A stretch of DNA of 64,000 bases, taken from the NCBI GenBank assembly GCA_017643925.1, contig JAEPML010000001.1:310001-374000 (forward strand), given 5' to 3'. Positions 1 through 10,764 of the stretch are shown here, piece by piece (positions within the stretch are counted from its first letter, which is position 1; each line of letters starts with the position of its first letter). The position numbers were made by a program, and so were the translations under genes. The notes beneath the pieces are model-generated. The model saw nothing but the letters and a program-made list of their open reading frames with translations. It did no database searches and was not told the DNA's origin. This DNA is from Roseibium sp. (GTDB lineage Bacteria > Pseudomonadota > Alphaproteobacteria > Rhizobiales > Stappiaceae).

Positions 1-70
1 CCAGCCTGGCGGCGACGCGCGATCCGGTCTTGCCGGTTGAGCCGATAACGAGAATAGGTTGCGTGGGCAT
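1..70 (-). CDS. NAD(P)-binding (NmrA-like) protein, N-terminal fragment
   Basis: Only the first 23 codons are inside the window; the gene runs off the left edge. The reverse strand reads MPTQPILVIGSTGKTGSRVA, a beta strand followed by the glycine-rich GxxGxxG turn of a Rossmann fold, as at the N-terminus of NmrA/NAD(P)H-binding short-chain dehydrogenase relatives. The start is the ATG at 70. The substrate cannot be told from this piece. It points the same way as the AraC gene at 185-1183 but the two are separated by about 110 bases. Confidence 0.6.
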   Translation of the reverse strand, partial: MPTQPILVIGSTGKTGSRVAARL

Positions 71-184
71 CTTCTGTTTCCCTTGAACGTTTCGATGCTC
101 AAGGAATAGCGGTGGCAAGGCTGTTGCGTATTGACCGCCAATGCCATGTCTTTGACCGCGACGGCCAAAGTCGATCAGGTCCTC

Positions 185-1183
185 TTAGCTGTTCTTTCGA
201 AAGGTCGCCGGCGTCTCGCCCAGCCATCGCTTGAAAGCACGCGTGAAGGCACTTTGTTCGGAAAAGCCGGTCAGAAAGGCAATTTCGGCGATCGAGTATT
301 GCTCCTGCTTCAGGAGAGAAACGGCGAGATCTTTCCGTGTTTCTTCGGTCAGGCTCTGGAAACTGAGACCATCCTCGGAGAGCTTCCTGTGAAGGGAGCG
401 CACACTCATCCCAAGCCGCCTTGCGACGTCTTCCATTTTCGGGACGCCCTCACTCAACGCGCGCGCAATGACATCCCTGGTGCGGCGGGCGATCGATTTG
501 GGGCTTTCAACCGACGCCAGTTCCTGATCGAGATGACCAAGCAGATATTGCGTGATGCCTTCGTCTCCCAATCTGTTTGGCCGAGCGAGAGCATCTTTCG
601 ACAGGAGGAGGGCATCCCTGTCCGAGCCAAAATGGACAGGGCAGCCAAAATAGTCTTCATGCGCCCGTGTCGAGGCCGGGGCCGCATGTTGAAGGTGCAC
701 TTCAATTGGATCAAAGATGCCGTCCGTCGACACCTCCCGCGCTATCGCCGCGGCACTTGCCAGTGTCGCTTCGTTGGAAATTCGAAGGCCGAGGCGGCGA
801 GGTCCAGACCTTTGAAGAAAGAACCAGACGGTGTTTCCTTCGGATCTGAGTTCATATTCCACCACGTTCGTCCAAAGACGGGCATAGCGTTCCACGCGGG
901 AAAAGGCGCCCTGGAGCGTGGGAGCCGCCTTGAAGGCAAGACCAAGCGCACCATAGTCGTCGCAGCGCATTGAGGCTCCGGTACGCAGTGGCAGATCGGT
1001 GATGTCGGTCTCTGAAGCAATCCGCTCAATCAGGTCGTAATAGGCGGTATCCGCGATCATCACTTTCGGGTCGACAGTCGCATCGGCTTCCAGCCCGACC
1101 GACGCAAGCAGGTTCCTGGCGTCAGTTCCCGGTCCGGCAGCCGCCACGACCTTTCGTACAAAGAGTGAGGTGATCGCGCCCAT
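185..1183 (-). CDS. AraC family transcriptional regulator
   Basis: Predicted cytoplasmic DNA-binding regulator of about 332 residues, the usual length for the AraC subfamily with an N-terminal arabinose_bd-like ligand domain. The N-terminal two thirds carry that domain (segments such as GASMRCDDYGALGLAF and the Arg-rich RRLGLRISNEA). The last ~90 residues hold the paired helix-turn-helix: first helix pair around VARRLGMSVRSLHRKLSEDG, second at IAEIAFLTGFSEQSAFTRAFKRW, ending in the family-typical TPATFRK. The frame is open upstream to 1369, but that would overlap the neighbouring gene at 1345, so I chose the internal ATG at 1183, although its ribosome-binding site is weak. The inducer and targets are unknown; the adjacent NAD(P)-binding gene is a candidate target (inference). 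Confidence 0.85.
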   Translation of the reverse strand: MGAITSLFVRKVVAAAGPGTDARNLLASVGLEADATVDPKVMIADTAYYDLIERIASETDITDLPLRTGASMRCDDYGALGLAFKAAPTLQGAFSRVERYARLWTNVVEYELRSEGNTVWFFLQRSGPRRLGLRISNEATLASAAAIAREVSTDGIFDPIEVHLQHAAPASTRAHEDYFGCPVHFGSDRDALLLSKDALARPNRLGDEGITQYLLGHLDQELASVESPKSIARRTRDVIARALSEGVPKMEDVARRLGMSVRSLHRKLSEDGLSFQSLTEETRKDLAVSLLKQEQYSIAEIAFLTGFSEQSAFTRAFKRWLGETPATFRKNS

Positions 1184-1344
1184 GGCCCAACTAAAACGAA
1201 ATGAAGCATGGGTCGCAAGCTTTGGGATGGGCGTTTCGCTTTCGTGCGCTGTCTCGATCGATAAATTGTGCGTGCTCTTGGGCCGTACAATTCTGGCCCT
1301 TAGTGGGGAGCGTTCTCCATGGCTCACTGTCAGGTTCTGAAGGG

Positions 1345-3141
1345 TCAACCCAGGCAGTTGTGTTCCCATATCGCCCGCGTTGAGATCTCCCTGTCGCTTC
1401 CGGGTGGTGGCGTTGCCTCAACCTGAAAATAGATGACAAAGGTTGAGAGCGCGGGAGAGTCTGGATGAGAAGCAGTCCAGGACCGGCACAGATACCGCGC
1501 ATAGTTGAGCGCGTGGACATGATGGCTGTCGTCGTAGGACCGATCTTCCAGATTGGACAGGTACTTGCGCCAACGGTAATTGGCGTAGGCCTCGGACACC
1601 ACGTCGGGCCTGTCAAAACTCGCCAGACCCTTGCGCCCCCTGTAGACGTCGACAAGCGTTCCGTCCGTCAATTCACCTTCGATGACGGGCCAGGGACTGT
1701 TCATTTCCGGATAAGGCGCGAACATTGTCCAGTTCTGGTATAGACCCAGCGCTTGCCTGACAGCGATAAATGAATTTGGCAGTGTCAGTCCGCTCCAGGA
1801 CAGCGTGGAAATATTCTGGATCGTGATGAAGGCCAGGAAGATGGCGGCCAGTGTCTGAGTTAACCAGCCAAACCCGGCTGGAGTGTCTTTCCAGGGGAGA
1901 TACGTTCGTGTCAGACCGGAAAAGCGAGACCGGTTGGCACCAACCCAGTCGTAACACCTCTCCCCGGCACCTTGCAGTACATTCCTCCTGAGCAGCCACG
2001 CCAGGGGAAAGATCAATGGCGAAAGACCGACAAGCCGCCAGATCGCCTCGAACTTGAAATAGCGATCCTCTCCAATCGTCAACACCCACGAATTTCGGCG
2101 TTCCAGTTCCGGACCAATCTCCGCATCGTCCTGCGCAGCGCGAACAGGCAGTGAGGGGAGGAAGAGGAAGATTTTCAGGATATGGCAGGTCTTCTGGCAG
2201 AAGTCGCACCCCTTATCGAACCAGATGGTGACGGGAACCTGCGTGCGCGGAGCAAGCAGTCGTCCCAGTCTGTCCCACATCCAGCCCGGCATGAAGGTCA
2301 GGTTCATGATGATCGAGATCAGCGGGAAAAATCCGATCTCCAGAAAGAACACGAATGCCAAGTGCATCGTCATGAAGGCGAGCATGAAGACAGTTCGCAG
2401 TGTCTTGTGAAACACAGGTGAAAAAATGAGGAAGGGTCCCACCAGCTCCAGCAGGTAAACGTAGTAGGTAAGCCCTGTCAAAAGCGGTTCGAATTGCCGA
2501 AACCAGAGCCCGAAGGGCGTTACCATATAGTCCAGATTCAGGGCGTAATAGACGGCCGTGCCGTCCTCTACCCAAATCGGGTGCGTCTTCAAGAGCGCGC
2601 TGAAGAAATACATCGACATGCCCTGGATCAGCAGGGCAACCGTCGCCATCGAGAAGTAGGCGTTCTTCGAGAAACGATCGGTTCTGTCCAATGCGCAATC
2701 GATTGAATAGCGCGCGCCGATCGGCAGGAACATCGCCCAGAACAGGAGCAGCAGTGCCAGGTTGTCTTCGCCCGACAGGATGAACGTGTTCCGGTTCTGC
2801 ACCGAAAGCATCAGAAGCCAGGAGAGTGCCGTGACCAGTCGCGTTCGCCATCCCAATATGAGAAGCACTGCAAGAAAACCCGCCAGCAGAAACAGGAGTG
2901 CCTGAAACCAGGAAGCGCCGTTGCCGAGGTGGACAGACCAGGTGCTGAAATAAAGAAAATCCATCTGCACGGCGCGCGGCAACAGGCCGGCATCCGTGTA
3001 ATGCGCCACCAGATCCCGGGCGCGGTGGCAAAGGTCAATGAGGATGTAGATGCCCAGAAGAATCCGGAAGAGGGCAAGCGTTCGCAGGTCAATCCCGAAT
3101 ATCTCCCGAACGGGAGAGAGTTGGACCTTCAAGGGCTTCAT
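1345..3141 (-). CDS. HTTM domain membrane protein fused to a DCC-type thiol oxidoreductase (DUF393)
   Basis: About 598 residues. The N-terminal half is a multi-pass HTTM (horizontally transferred transmembrane) domain, the family related to vitamin-K gamma-carboxylase, with hydrophobic helices such as ALFRILLGIYILIDL and AFMTMHLAFVFFLEIGFFPL. It is followed by a soluble DUF393/DCC1-like segment whose signature reads WFDKGCDFCQKTC (D309, C312, C315, with a further Cys at 319), a thioredoxin-like CxxC arrangement. A second membrane block and a soluble tail follow. The start is ATG 3141, preceded by GTGAGG; the frame stays open to 3216 without a better start. Bacterial HTTM proteins have no settled function, and a redox role for the CxxC is inferred. 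The gene stands alone between an AraC regulator and an oxidoreductase. Confidence 0.75.
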   Translation of the reverse strand: MKPLKVQLSPVREIFGIDLRTLALFRILLGIYILIDLCHRARDLVAHYTDAGLLPRAVQMDFLYFSTWSVHLGNGASWFQALLFLLAGFLAVLLILGWRTRLVTALSWLLMLSVQNRNTFILSGEDNLALLLLFWAMFLPIGARYSIDCALDRTDRFSKNAYFSMATVALLIQGMSMYFFSALLKTHPIWVEDGTAVYYALNLDYMVTPFGLWFRQFEPLLTGLTYYVYLLELVGPFLIFSPVFHKTLRTVFMLAFMTMHLAFVFFLEIGFFPLISIIMNLTFMPGWMWDRLGRLLAPRTQVPVTIWFDKGCDFCQKTCHILKIFLFLPSLPVRAAQDDAEIGPELERRNSWVLTIGEDRYFKFEAIWRLVGLSPLIFPLAWLLRRNVLQGAGERCYDWVGANRSRFSGLTRTYLPWKDTPAGFGWLTQTLAAIFLAFITIQNISTLSWSGLTLPNSFIAVRQALGLYQNWTMFAPYPEMNSPWPVIEGELTDGTLVDVYRGRKGLASFDRPDVVSEAYANYRWRKYLSNLEDRSYDDSHHVHALNYARYLCRSWTASHPDSPALSTFVIYFQVEATPPPGSDREISTRAIWEHNCLG

Positions 3142-3266
3142 CGCACCATGCCTCACGGACCTGCCTGTGATTGAAACAGCAGTGCCATGATGATGGATTA
3201 TGGTTAATAATCTCAATTACCCTGAACCAAGGCGATCAAGCTGGGCATGGTTTGGTGCCCCGGATG

Positions 3267-4331
3267 TCAGTTCGTCACCTGCACCACTTGCCCTCGCTCT
3301 CCGGAGCGTTCAATGGCTTCAATGAGCCAGTGCGCCGCCAGGGCGTCGTGCCCTGTGACCGTGGGGCGGGTTCCTCGTCCGACTGCCTCTGCAAAATCTT
3401 CCAGAACCGCCTGATGCCAGGCGTGCGTGAAGGCCATCGGATCGGCACCGCCTCCGGAAGTGTTCTCTTCGCCGTGGCGTTCGGTCTGGCCATCGCGCCA
3501 GGAGACCGACAGGACACCTCGTTCGAGCCTGAGGCTCGCCGTTACAAAGTGGAGCACGATCACCTCGCTCGCACCGGGAAAACTGCAGGTACTGGCTGTC
3601 AGTGAACCGACGGCTCCGTTTTCGAATTTGAGGCCCGCGACCACGAAGTTTTCCGCTTCCATCTTCAGGAGCGGGCTTGTCGACACCATGGCCTGAACGC
3701 TTTCGACCGGGCCGGTCAGGGACAGGAACAGGTCGATGGTGTGAATGGCCTGGTTGATCAGGACACCACCGCCGTCCCGCTCATAGGTGCCGCGACCCGG
3801 TTCATCGTAATAGCTTTGCTCCCGCCACCAGGGAACCGAGACCTCGACGGCGCCCAGCCTGCCCAGATTTCGCTGGTTCACCAGCCGTTTCGCCATCTGA
3901 GAGGCCGCGCGAAACCGGTGTTGGAACACGATGCCGAGCTGTACATCCGCCTGTTCGCAGACACAAACCACCTGTTCGGCTTCGGGCAGATTGCGGGCAA
4001 CCGGTTTCTCCAGGAGAATATGTTTGCCCGCCTCCGCGAGGGGCTGGATCAGCTCTTCCCTCACATTGGGAGGCGTGACAACAATGGCAGCATCCACGGA
4101 ATCATCCATGAGACACTGCTCCAGGGAACCATAGGGCCGGGGTTGGCAGCTATAGTCCGCCGGGACAGCTTTCAGAAGGTCAGCAACTCGCTCCGATGTA
4201 CGCGAATAAAGACCGCGCAGGGTCACGTGTCGGTGTGCCCCCAGGATGGCGGCAAGATGCGTTTTTGCAACCATGCCTGCACCCACAAGGGCGACCCCCA
4301 GTGGGCTAATCTCCTCGGATCCGTTTTCCAT
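3267..4331 (-). CDS. Gfo/Idh/MocA family NAD(P)-dependent oxidoreductase
   Basis: A 354-residue cytoplasmic dehydrogenase. The N-terminal Rossmann fold reads VALVGAGMVAKTHLAA (GxGxxA type), followed by the family's EKP motif in LLEKPVARNL, whose lysine is usually catalytic, and the GGGVLINQAIHTIDL segment carrying the catalytic histidine. Members oxidise or reduce sugars, inositols or related polyols; the substrate cannot be assigned here. The ATG at 4331 has AGGA eight bases upstream, whereas the longer frame to 4514 has no family match at its N-terminus. No sugar transport genes lie beside it. Confidence 0.85.
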   Translation of the reverse strand: MENGSEEISPLGVALVGAGMVAKTHLAAILGAHRHVTLRGLYSRTSERVADLLKAVPADYSCQPRPYGSLEQCLMDDSVDAAIVVTPPNVREELIQPLAEAGKHILLEKPVARNLPEAEQVVCVCEQADVQLGIVFQHRFRAASQMAKRLVNQRNLGRLGAVEVSVPWWREQSYYDEPGRGTYERDGGGVLINQAIHTIDLFLSLTGPVESVQAMVSTSPLLKMEAENFVVAGLKFENGAVGSLTASTCSFPGASEVIVLHFVTASLRLERGVLSVSWRDGQTERHGEENTSGGGADPMAFTHAWHQAVLEDFAEAVGRGTRPTVTGHDALAAHWLIEAIERSGERGQVVQVTN

Positions 4332-4760
4332 CGTTGTTCCTGTCCGCTCCGGGTAACACCTGAGCGCGACTAGTGGCACGGCAGAATTGAACTGCGCAAG
4401 GCTGTTGCAGGTTGTTGGTATGTATACTGCGCTCAAAAGGCCGTTCGAACGGAAAGGGGAACGCCGGGCAATGTGGGTGAATGCCGAACGCTCATTGGAT
4501 CCTTGGATGCCCATGATCGTGTGATTTCATGTCTCCTTTCTGAAGAGCTTCATGAATTGGGCTCTTGTCCCTCCGAAGTGCAGGGCCGCCCAAAAATCGT
4601 GAGTTGCAAGCACGGCATCGGGTTTTGAAGCTCGACAATCGAGTCTGAACCAAAGTGCAGGGGGGCAAGTGCTGCAAGTCGCGCCAGATACGATACGATT
4701 GTACCCCACCATTCGACCAAACTGGTCGCGAAACCAATGCGCAGGGCAGAGGAGGGAGCA
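4332..4760. other. Intergenic region between divergent genes
   Basis: This 429-base stretch separates the start of the Gfo/Idh/MocA gene (minus strand) from the start of the exported hydrolase (plus strand), so it should hold both promoters. The open frames inside it have low-complexity, shadow-like translations and no convincing starts. I could not pick out a confident promoter, operator or small RNA. Confidence 0.5.
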
Positions 4761-5939
4761 ATGACAAGGGTGAGAGTATTTCTTTGTGTATTGCTGGTGC
4801 CGCTTTTCTCAATCGTTGCTGAAGCGGGTGAGGTCTGGCAAGTCGAAAAGACCGGGTCAGACACTGATCTTTATCCGGGCGAAGAGATGTTGCTTACAAA
4901 TGGCATCGAGACGCTGGCCTATTTCAAAGCCGGAGATCCGGAAAAGCCGTTGGTTGTTTTCGTACCCGGCGGGTTCCATCTGGCCCGGGTTGCCTATGGC
5001 TATCCAGGGGGCAACGAGAGGGACTTTTTGGCCCACTGGCTGACACGGGAGGGGTATTCCTTCCTCGGCGCATCTTATCCGACGGGCAACAAGGTCTATT
5101 CAAATGTCTATCCGGCATTTTCGATCCGGGACTGGGGCAAACAGGTTGCAGCAACCGCAAAACACTATGTCGATAAATACGCCCTGTCCGGCGAAGTGAT
5201 CGTACTCGGGTGGAGCGCGGGTGGGCAGATTGCCCAGTCCGTCTATGAAGCATCGCAAACTGAGGGGCTCGACATGCACCTTTACGTGTCACTTGCTTCA
5301 ACGCCTCCGGTACCGTTGCTTCTTGCGGCACCAGGCGCAATCTCAAAGAGCAAGAACGGTCTGTCTGCTGCCCCGCAATTCTATGACCTCTTCCGGAAAT
5401 ACGTTGTCGCCCAGGACAGACTGAATGGTCACGAGATCATGCCATGGGTGACTTTCGAGAGTGACGTTCTGGGTGACATCCCCGTGGCGCTCAACGCGAT
5501 CATGATTGCATCGCGTTACGAAGACGGAGATTTCGTCAGAGATCTCGACCGGGCGCTGGCAGATACCGGGGCGCTGAAAGTGACCGACTTTCCGTTTGTG
5601 GTCACTATCTCCGGGAACAGGATTTTGGACAACGATCACGCGTTGACCGACCGGGGAAACTGGGGGCTCTACCAAATTCAGCATCTTTACCGAAACCTGG
5701 TTCTGCCGGTTCTGTCAAAGTCGGAAAAGATTGATCCCCTGGCCTGGCAGAAACTCATGGACAGCATGAACTATGCAACCTCGGGCGCGTTGAATGCACG
5801 AGTGCCGGGCAATCACTTCTTCTGGTACGGCGAGGTTGGTGCGCGGGAGACCGTTCAGCAATTGGATCTGCTGATTATGAGAGCGGCAAACCTCAAAGCC
5901 GATATTCACCAGGCGCTCCGCACGGTGGTGCTTCAATAG
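4761..5939 (+). CDS. Exported alpha/beta hydrolase-fold protein
   Basis: About 392 residues. A typical Sec signal peptide (MTRVRVFLCVLLVPLFSIVAEA, cleavage likely after AEA) sends it to the periplasm or beyond. The fold is indicated by the oxyanion-type segment VVFVPGGFH and the nucleophile elbow LGWSAGGQIA (GxSxGG), with a late NHFFWYG segment that may supply the catalytic histidine. Substrate is unknown; esterase or lipase-like activity is an inference. The start at 4761 is chosen because GGAGG lies seven bases upstream and the signal peptide begins there; an in-frame start at 4737 would add eight residues before it. Transcribed alone; divergent from the oxidoreductase and convergent with groEL. 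Confidence 0.7.
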   Translation: MTRVRVFLCVLLVPLFSIVAEAGEVWQVEKTGSDTDLYPGEEMLLTNGIETLAYFKAGDPEKPLVVFVPGGFHLARVAYGYPGGNERDFLAHWLTREGYSFLGASYPTGNKVYSNVYPAFSIRDWGKQVAATAKHYVDKYALSGEVIVLGWSAGGQIAQSVYEASQTEGLDMHLYVSLASTPPVPLLLAAPGAISKSKNGLSAAPQFYDLFRKYVVAQDRLNGHEIMPWVTFESDVLGDIPVALNAIMIASRYEDGDFVRDLDRALADTGALKVTDFPFVVTISGNRILDNDHALTDRGNWGLYQIQHLYRNLVLPVLSKSEKIDPLAWQKLMDSMNYATSGALNARVPGNHFFWYGEVGARETVQQLDLLIMRAANLKADIHQALRTVVLQ

Positions 5940-6071
5940 ATGCCGAAGGCCAGTTGAAAAACTTTGCGCCGACGGGAGAGCGCGATTGCGACGGGATGAC
6001 GGTTGGAAGAAAGCCGTGCTCCCGGCGCCGGCAAGCGGTGCAAACGAAAAAAAATGGGCGGCTTGTCATGC

Positions 6072-6099
6072 AAAAAGGGCGGCCCGTGGACCGCCCTTT
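6072..6099 (-). terminator. Rho-independent terminator of groESL
   Basis: Read on the minus strand this is a GGGCGG/CCGCCC stem with an eight-base loop followed at once by TTTTT. It lies about 30 bases beyond the groEL stop, as expected for the end of the operon. Confidence 0.85.
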
Positions 6100-6125
6100 C
6101 TGGAAAGCTCTTGAGCTGAGGCTTC

Positions 6126-7781
<1,656 letters not shown>

Positions 7782-7826
7782 TCACTTAAAATTGGAATGG
7801 TGTTGAGATCAAAAGCGGTTCGCTGA

Positions 7827-8114
7827 TTAAGCGATCACGCCCATGATGTCGGATTCCTTCATGATCAGGAGGTCTTCACCGTCGATCTTGACTTCGGTGC
7901 CGGACCACTTGCCGAACAGAACGCGGTCACCTGCTTTAACATCCAGCGGGATCAGCTCACCGCTGTCCTTGCGGGCACCGGTGCCGACAGCGATGATCTC
8001 GCCTTCCTGCGGCTTCTCTTTTGCGGTGTCCGGAATGATGATGCCGCCTGCGGTTTTCTCTTCAGAGTCTACGCGGCGAACAACGACACGGTCGTGCAGT
8101 GGACGAAATGCCAT
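7827..8114 (-). CDS. groES: 10 kDa co-chaperonin GroES
   Basis: A 95-residue GroES, the heptameric lid of the GroEL ring. It begins [14 protein letters not shown] and contains the mobile-loop region [18 protein letters not shown] that contacts GroEL. The usual length for the family is 95-105. The start at 8114 has GAGAGGAA about ten bases upstream. It is the first gene of the groES-groL operon, behind a sigma-70-like promoter and a CIRCE operator. Confidence 0.98.
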   Translation of the reverse strand: MAFRPLHDRVVVRRVDSEEKTAGGIIIPDTAKEKPQEGEIIAVGTGARKDSGELIPLDVKAGDRVLFGKWSGTEVKIDGEDLLIMKESDIMGVIA

Positions 8115-8219
8115 AAGACTTGTTTCCTCTCATGAGCGCGCCCCACGCAATGGGCAGCGCGCGAGACATGATTACAAAGGTTGACTGGAACGAAGGAATG
8201 TTTTGCCCTTCGCTGCCCG

Positions 8220-8246
8220 TTAGCACTCCCTTCAGGCGAGTGCTAA
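8220..8246. promoter_or_regulatory. CIRCE operator (HrcA binding site)
   Basis: A perfect TTAGCACTC-N9-GAGTGCTAA inverted repeat, the canonical CIRCE element bound by the HrcA repressor. It sits about 105 bases upstream of groES, just downstream of the predicted -10 box. Occupancy by HrcA would block transcription until heat shock. The hrcA gene is not in this window. Confidence 0.96.
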
Positions 8247-8257
8247 CAGCGCTCTGG

Positions 8258-8285
8258 ATTTATGTAGCTCGGAGCTTCTTGTCAA
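8258..8285 (-). promoter_or_regulatory. groESL promoter
   Basis: On the minus strand a TTGACA -35 box (8285-8280) is followed after 16 bases by ATAAAT (8263-8258) as -10 box. The CIRCE operator begins a dozen bases downstream, overlapping the likely transcription start, which fits the standard repressed housekeeping-sigma arrangement. Confidence 0.75.
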
Positions 8286-8412
8286 TGCTTTGAGAGGAGA
8301 ATTTCGGGTGACTTATCCCTTAGTGGCACTGATGTGGTTAACGAGATCGTGCCAGCGGGGATATTCCCTGTAAAAGTTGCGGAAGAGACGGCGTGAACCG
8401 TCTCCAGACCTG

Positions 8413-8994
8413 TTAGTTGGTAGCCCTGACCGTAAACGGCAAGGTGAAGCCGGATTGTTTGCCGCCGATTTCATCCCTGAAGCCTGTTTCAAGCTTGTAG
8501 TCGCCTGCCGGCAGCCCACTGAACTGGAAGGAAAGATTGGCTCCGAGTTCGCGCTGCTTGGACCGGCCCGAACCGGTGAACACGGCAAAATTGTCCTGCT
8601 CTGCCAGAACCTGCCCGGACATGTTCAAAAGCTTGAAGCTGGCGGTCAGCTCATAGGAATAAGTGCCGCCGTTTTCCGTGAAACCGTAACCGACCGGCTC
8701 CGCATAGACGGAAAGCGCTTCACCATCGGCGATCACCGCGTCGGATTTGGGCTGGTATTGACCATAGCCCGATCCGCTGCCTTCGGTGAAGGTATAGACC
8801 GAAAACGCCAGACCGGAGGCGTCCCAGGCCCGGTCATATGCGTCGAGTGCTTCGGTGAAAGCAGGCGAGGGCGCCGCATTCAGCCCGTCGTCAGACTGCG
8901 CCTTGACAGACAACGCACCAGCAAAGGTTCCAGTTGCGATCAGAACTGCAGATGCAATCCGCCGGGTGGCACGTCGTCCAAGCATCAATGTCAT
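8413..8994 (-). CDS. Exported hypothetical protein
   Basis: 193 residues with no family I can name. An N-terminal signal peptide (RRIASAVLIATGTFAGALSVKAQ, cleavage likely after KAQ) predicts a periplasmic or secreted location. The mature part is rich in alternating hydrophobic and polar residues (YSYELTASFKLLN, FTLPFTVRA), suggesting a small beta-sandwich. A GGGGA ribosome-binding site precedes the ATG at 8994. It lies about 110 bases downstream of the sigma-54 activator gene on the same strand, so it may be transcribed with it, but no functional link is visible. Confidence 0.65.
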   Translation of the reverse strand: MTLMLGRRATRRIASAVLIATGTFAGALSVKAQSDDGLNAAPSPAFTEALDAYDRAWDASGLAFSVYTFTEGSGSGYGQYQPKSDAVIADGEALSVYAEPVGYGFTENGGTYSYELTASFKLLNMSGQVLAEQDNFAVFTGSGRSKQRELGANLSFQFSGLPAGDYKLETGFRDEIGGKQSGFTLPFTVRATN

Positions 8995-9101
8995 AATTCC
9001 CCATACGCCTTTTAGTCTTGTCTTTTCTTAGCGATTTCGCCGATATAGACCGACTTGTCGTTTTAGACAAGGAAATGTGTGCGTTGCGGTAAACGCGGGG
9101 G

Positions 9102-10607
9102 TTAAATGCTGGCCGGCTGAGTACTCCGCTCCAGCCAGGATTGACGCTTCCGGTAGATGGTTGACGGGCTGATTTCAAGCGCAGCCGCAGCCATGGCTAT
9201 GTTTCCGTCAAACGCATCCAGCGCATCTTCGATGATACGCCGTTCCTGGGCCCAAAGCGGCTCGATCGTGCCGAACGGTCTGGCCGGTGCAGCGGCGCGG
9301 GAGCGCTCTCGGGAGAGATCGATCACGGCATTCGGGCGTGCCGACTGATCCCTGATGGCCATTGGCAGCATGTCAAAGGTAACAGCGGCGCCATCGTTCA
9401 TCACGACAATCTGGCGAATGGTGTTCTCCAGCTGGCGGACGTTTCCAGGCCAGGAATACGTGACGATTCTTGCCTCGGCATCCGCATCGAACCCTTTGAA
9501 ACCACGCCGTTCTTCATGGGAGTAGCGTTGGAGAAATGCTTCTGCCAGCGGGAGAACGTCTTCGCGGCGTTCACGCAACGGGGGCAGGTGGATCGGCAAG
9601 ACGTGAAGGCGGTAGTAAAGGTCTTCGCGGAACCGGCCGGCTGAAATCTCTGAAAGGGGGTTCCGGTTGGTTGCGCAGATTATGCGTGCATCAACCTTGC
9701 GGCTTTCGGTGTCGCCCAGCCTCTGAAAGGTTCCTGTCTGCAGGAAGCGCAAAAGCTTGCTTTGAAGCAGAAGATCCATTTCGCCGATCTCGTCGAGAAA
9801 CAGCGTTCCGCCATCTGCCTGTTCGGCAGCGCCGACCCGGTTGTCGGCGGCTCCGGTAAAGGCCCCCCGCACATAACCGAAGATCTCGCTTTCAATGAGA
9901 TCGCGCGGGATCGCGGCACAGTTCAGTGTGACAAAACGGCTGGGCTGTCTGTCTGACAGGTCATGAACCGCCTTGGCGCAGAGCTCTTTGCCCGTGCCGG
10001 ATTCTCCAGTGATGAACACCGGTGCCTGCGAGGGCGCCATGCGTTTGATCTGGTCATGAACGTCAACCATCTGGTGCGAAGCGCCCACAAGACGGTTCAA
10101 GCCTTCGGGCTCGTCATGTGTTGCGATCACCGGTGATTTCTGCCGCGGCGTCTCCGGTGTCTGAGACGTCTCCTGGATGTCTGCCGGACGTTTGGCGCTT
10201 TGGGTGCTTAAAGGTCTGCGCTGTTCGAGCTGAAACGAGATTTTTGCCGAAAGCACATCCAGTGAAAACGGCTTGGTCAGAAAGTCATGAGCGCCGGCAC
10301 GCATTGCGCTGACGGCCCTGGACACCGACCCCTTGGCCGACACGGCGATGATCACCGCTTTCGGGCATCTGACGGCATAAGCCTCTAGTGCGTCGTCGCC
10401 ACCGATCGTTTCAAGATCGATGATGAGAATGTCGGTGGATTTGTCTGCCAGGTCCTGAAGGCAGGAAGTTGAATCTGTATACAGAATAGGATCTGAGCAG
10501 TTTGCAGCCAATTTTGCACAAACCGCTGAGGTGCGGGCGGCCTCGGAGGCCGATGCGTCCAATACGCGAACTATTACAGGCAATTCTTTGCCCTCGTTAC
10601 TCCCCAT
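9102..10607 (-). CDS. Sigma-54-dependent response regulator (NtrC family)
   Basis: 501 residues in three parts. The N-terminal receiver (about 10-125) has a phosphoacceptor-like D64 in LIIDLE and K112 in TKPF, but only one acidic residue (D17) where receivers normally have a pair. The central AAA+ domain (about 172-400) has Walker A GESGTGKE (201-208), the sigma-54-contacting GAFTGA loop (248-253) and Walker B GGTLFLDE (266-273). The C-terminus carries a Fis-type helix-turn-helix ending near ISPSTIYRKRQSW. It should remodel RNA polymerase-sigma-54 at -24/-12 promoters. No cognate histidine kinase is adjacent, so its input is unknown. Its own start is ATG 10607 with GGGAG upstream. Confidence 0.9.
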   Translation of the reverse strand: MGSNEGKELPVIVRVLDASASEAARTSAVCAKLAANCSDPILYTDSTSCLQDLADKSTDILIIDLETIGGDDALEAYAVRCPKAVIIAVSAKGSVSRAVSAMRAGAHDFLTKPFSLDVLSAKISFQLEQRRPLSTQSAKRPADIQETSQTPETPRQKSPVIATHDEPEGLNRLVGASHQMVDVHDQIKRMAPSQAPVFITGESGTGKELCAKAVHDLSDRQPSRFVTLNCAAIPRDLIESEIFGYVRGAFTGAADNRVGAAEQADGGTLFLDEIGEMDLLLQSKLLRFLQTGTFQRLGDTESRKVDARIICATNRNPLSEISAGRFREDLYYRLHVLPIHLPPLRERREDVLPLAEAFLQRYSHEERRGFKGFDADAEARIVTYSWPGNVRQLENTIRQIVVMNDGAAVTFDMLPMAIRDQSARPNAVIDLSRERSRAAAPARPFGTIEPLWAQERRIIEDALDAFDGNIAMAAAALEISPSTIYRKRQSWLERSTQPASI

Positions 10608-10764
10608 CGCTGGGCAACTCCCATCGTTCGACCTGGGTCATTCGGAAATCGAAAGATTCGTCAACTTGATAATTCTCCGAACAGGGTAAACAAAGCGTTG
10701 TCAATTGACGCAATTTGCATTTTTGTCGGTGAAAACGGGGAAAAATGCCCGCAAGATCCGGATT

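Noticed and set aside
131..973. 280-codon plus-strand frame opposite the AraC gene
   Set aside because: Shadow of the AraC regulator, whose HTH motifs read clearly on the minus strand.
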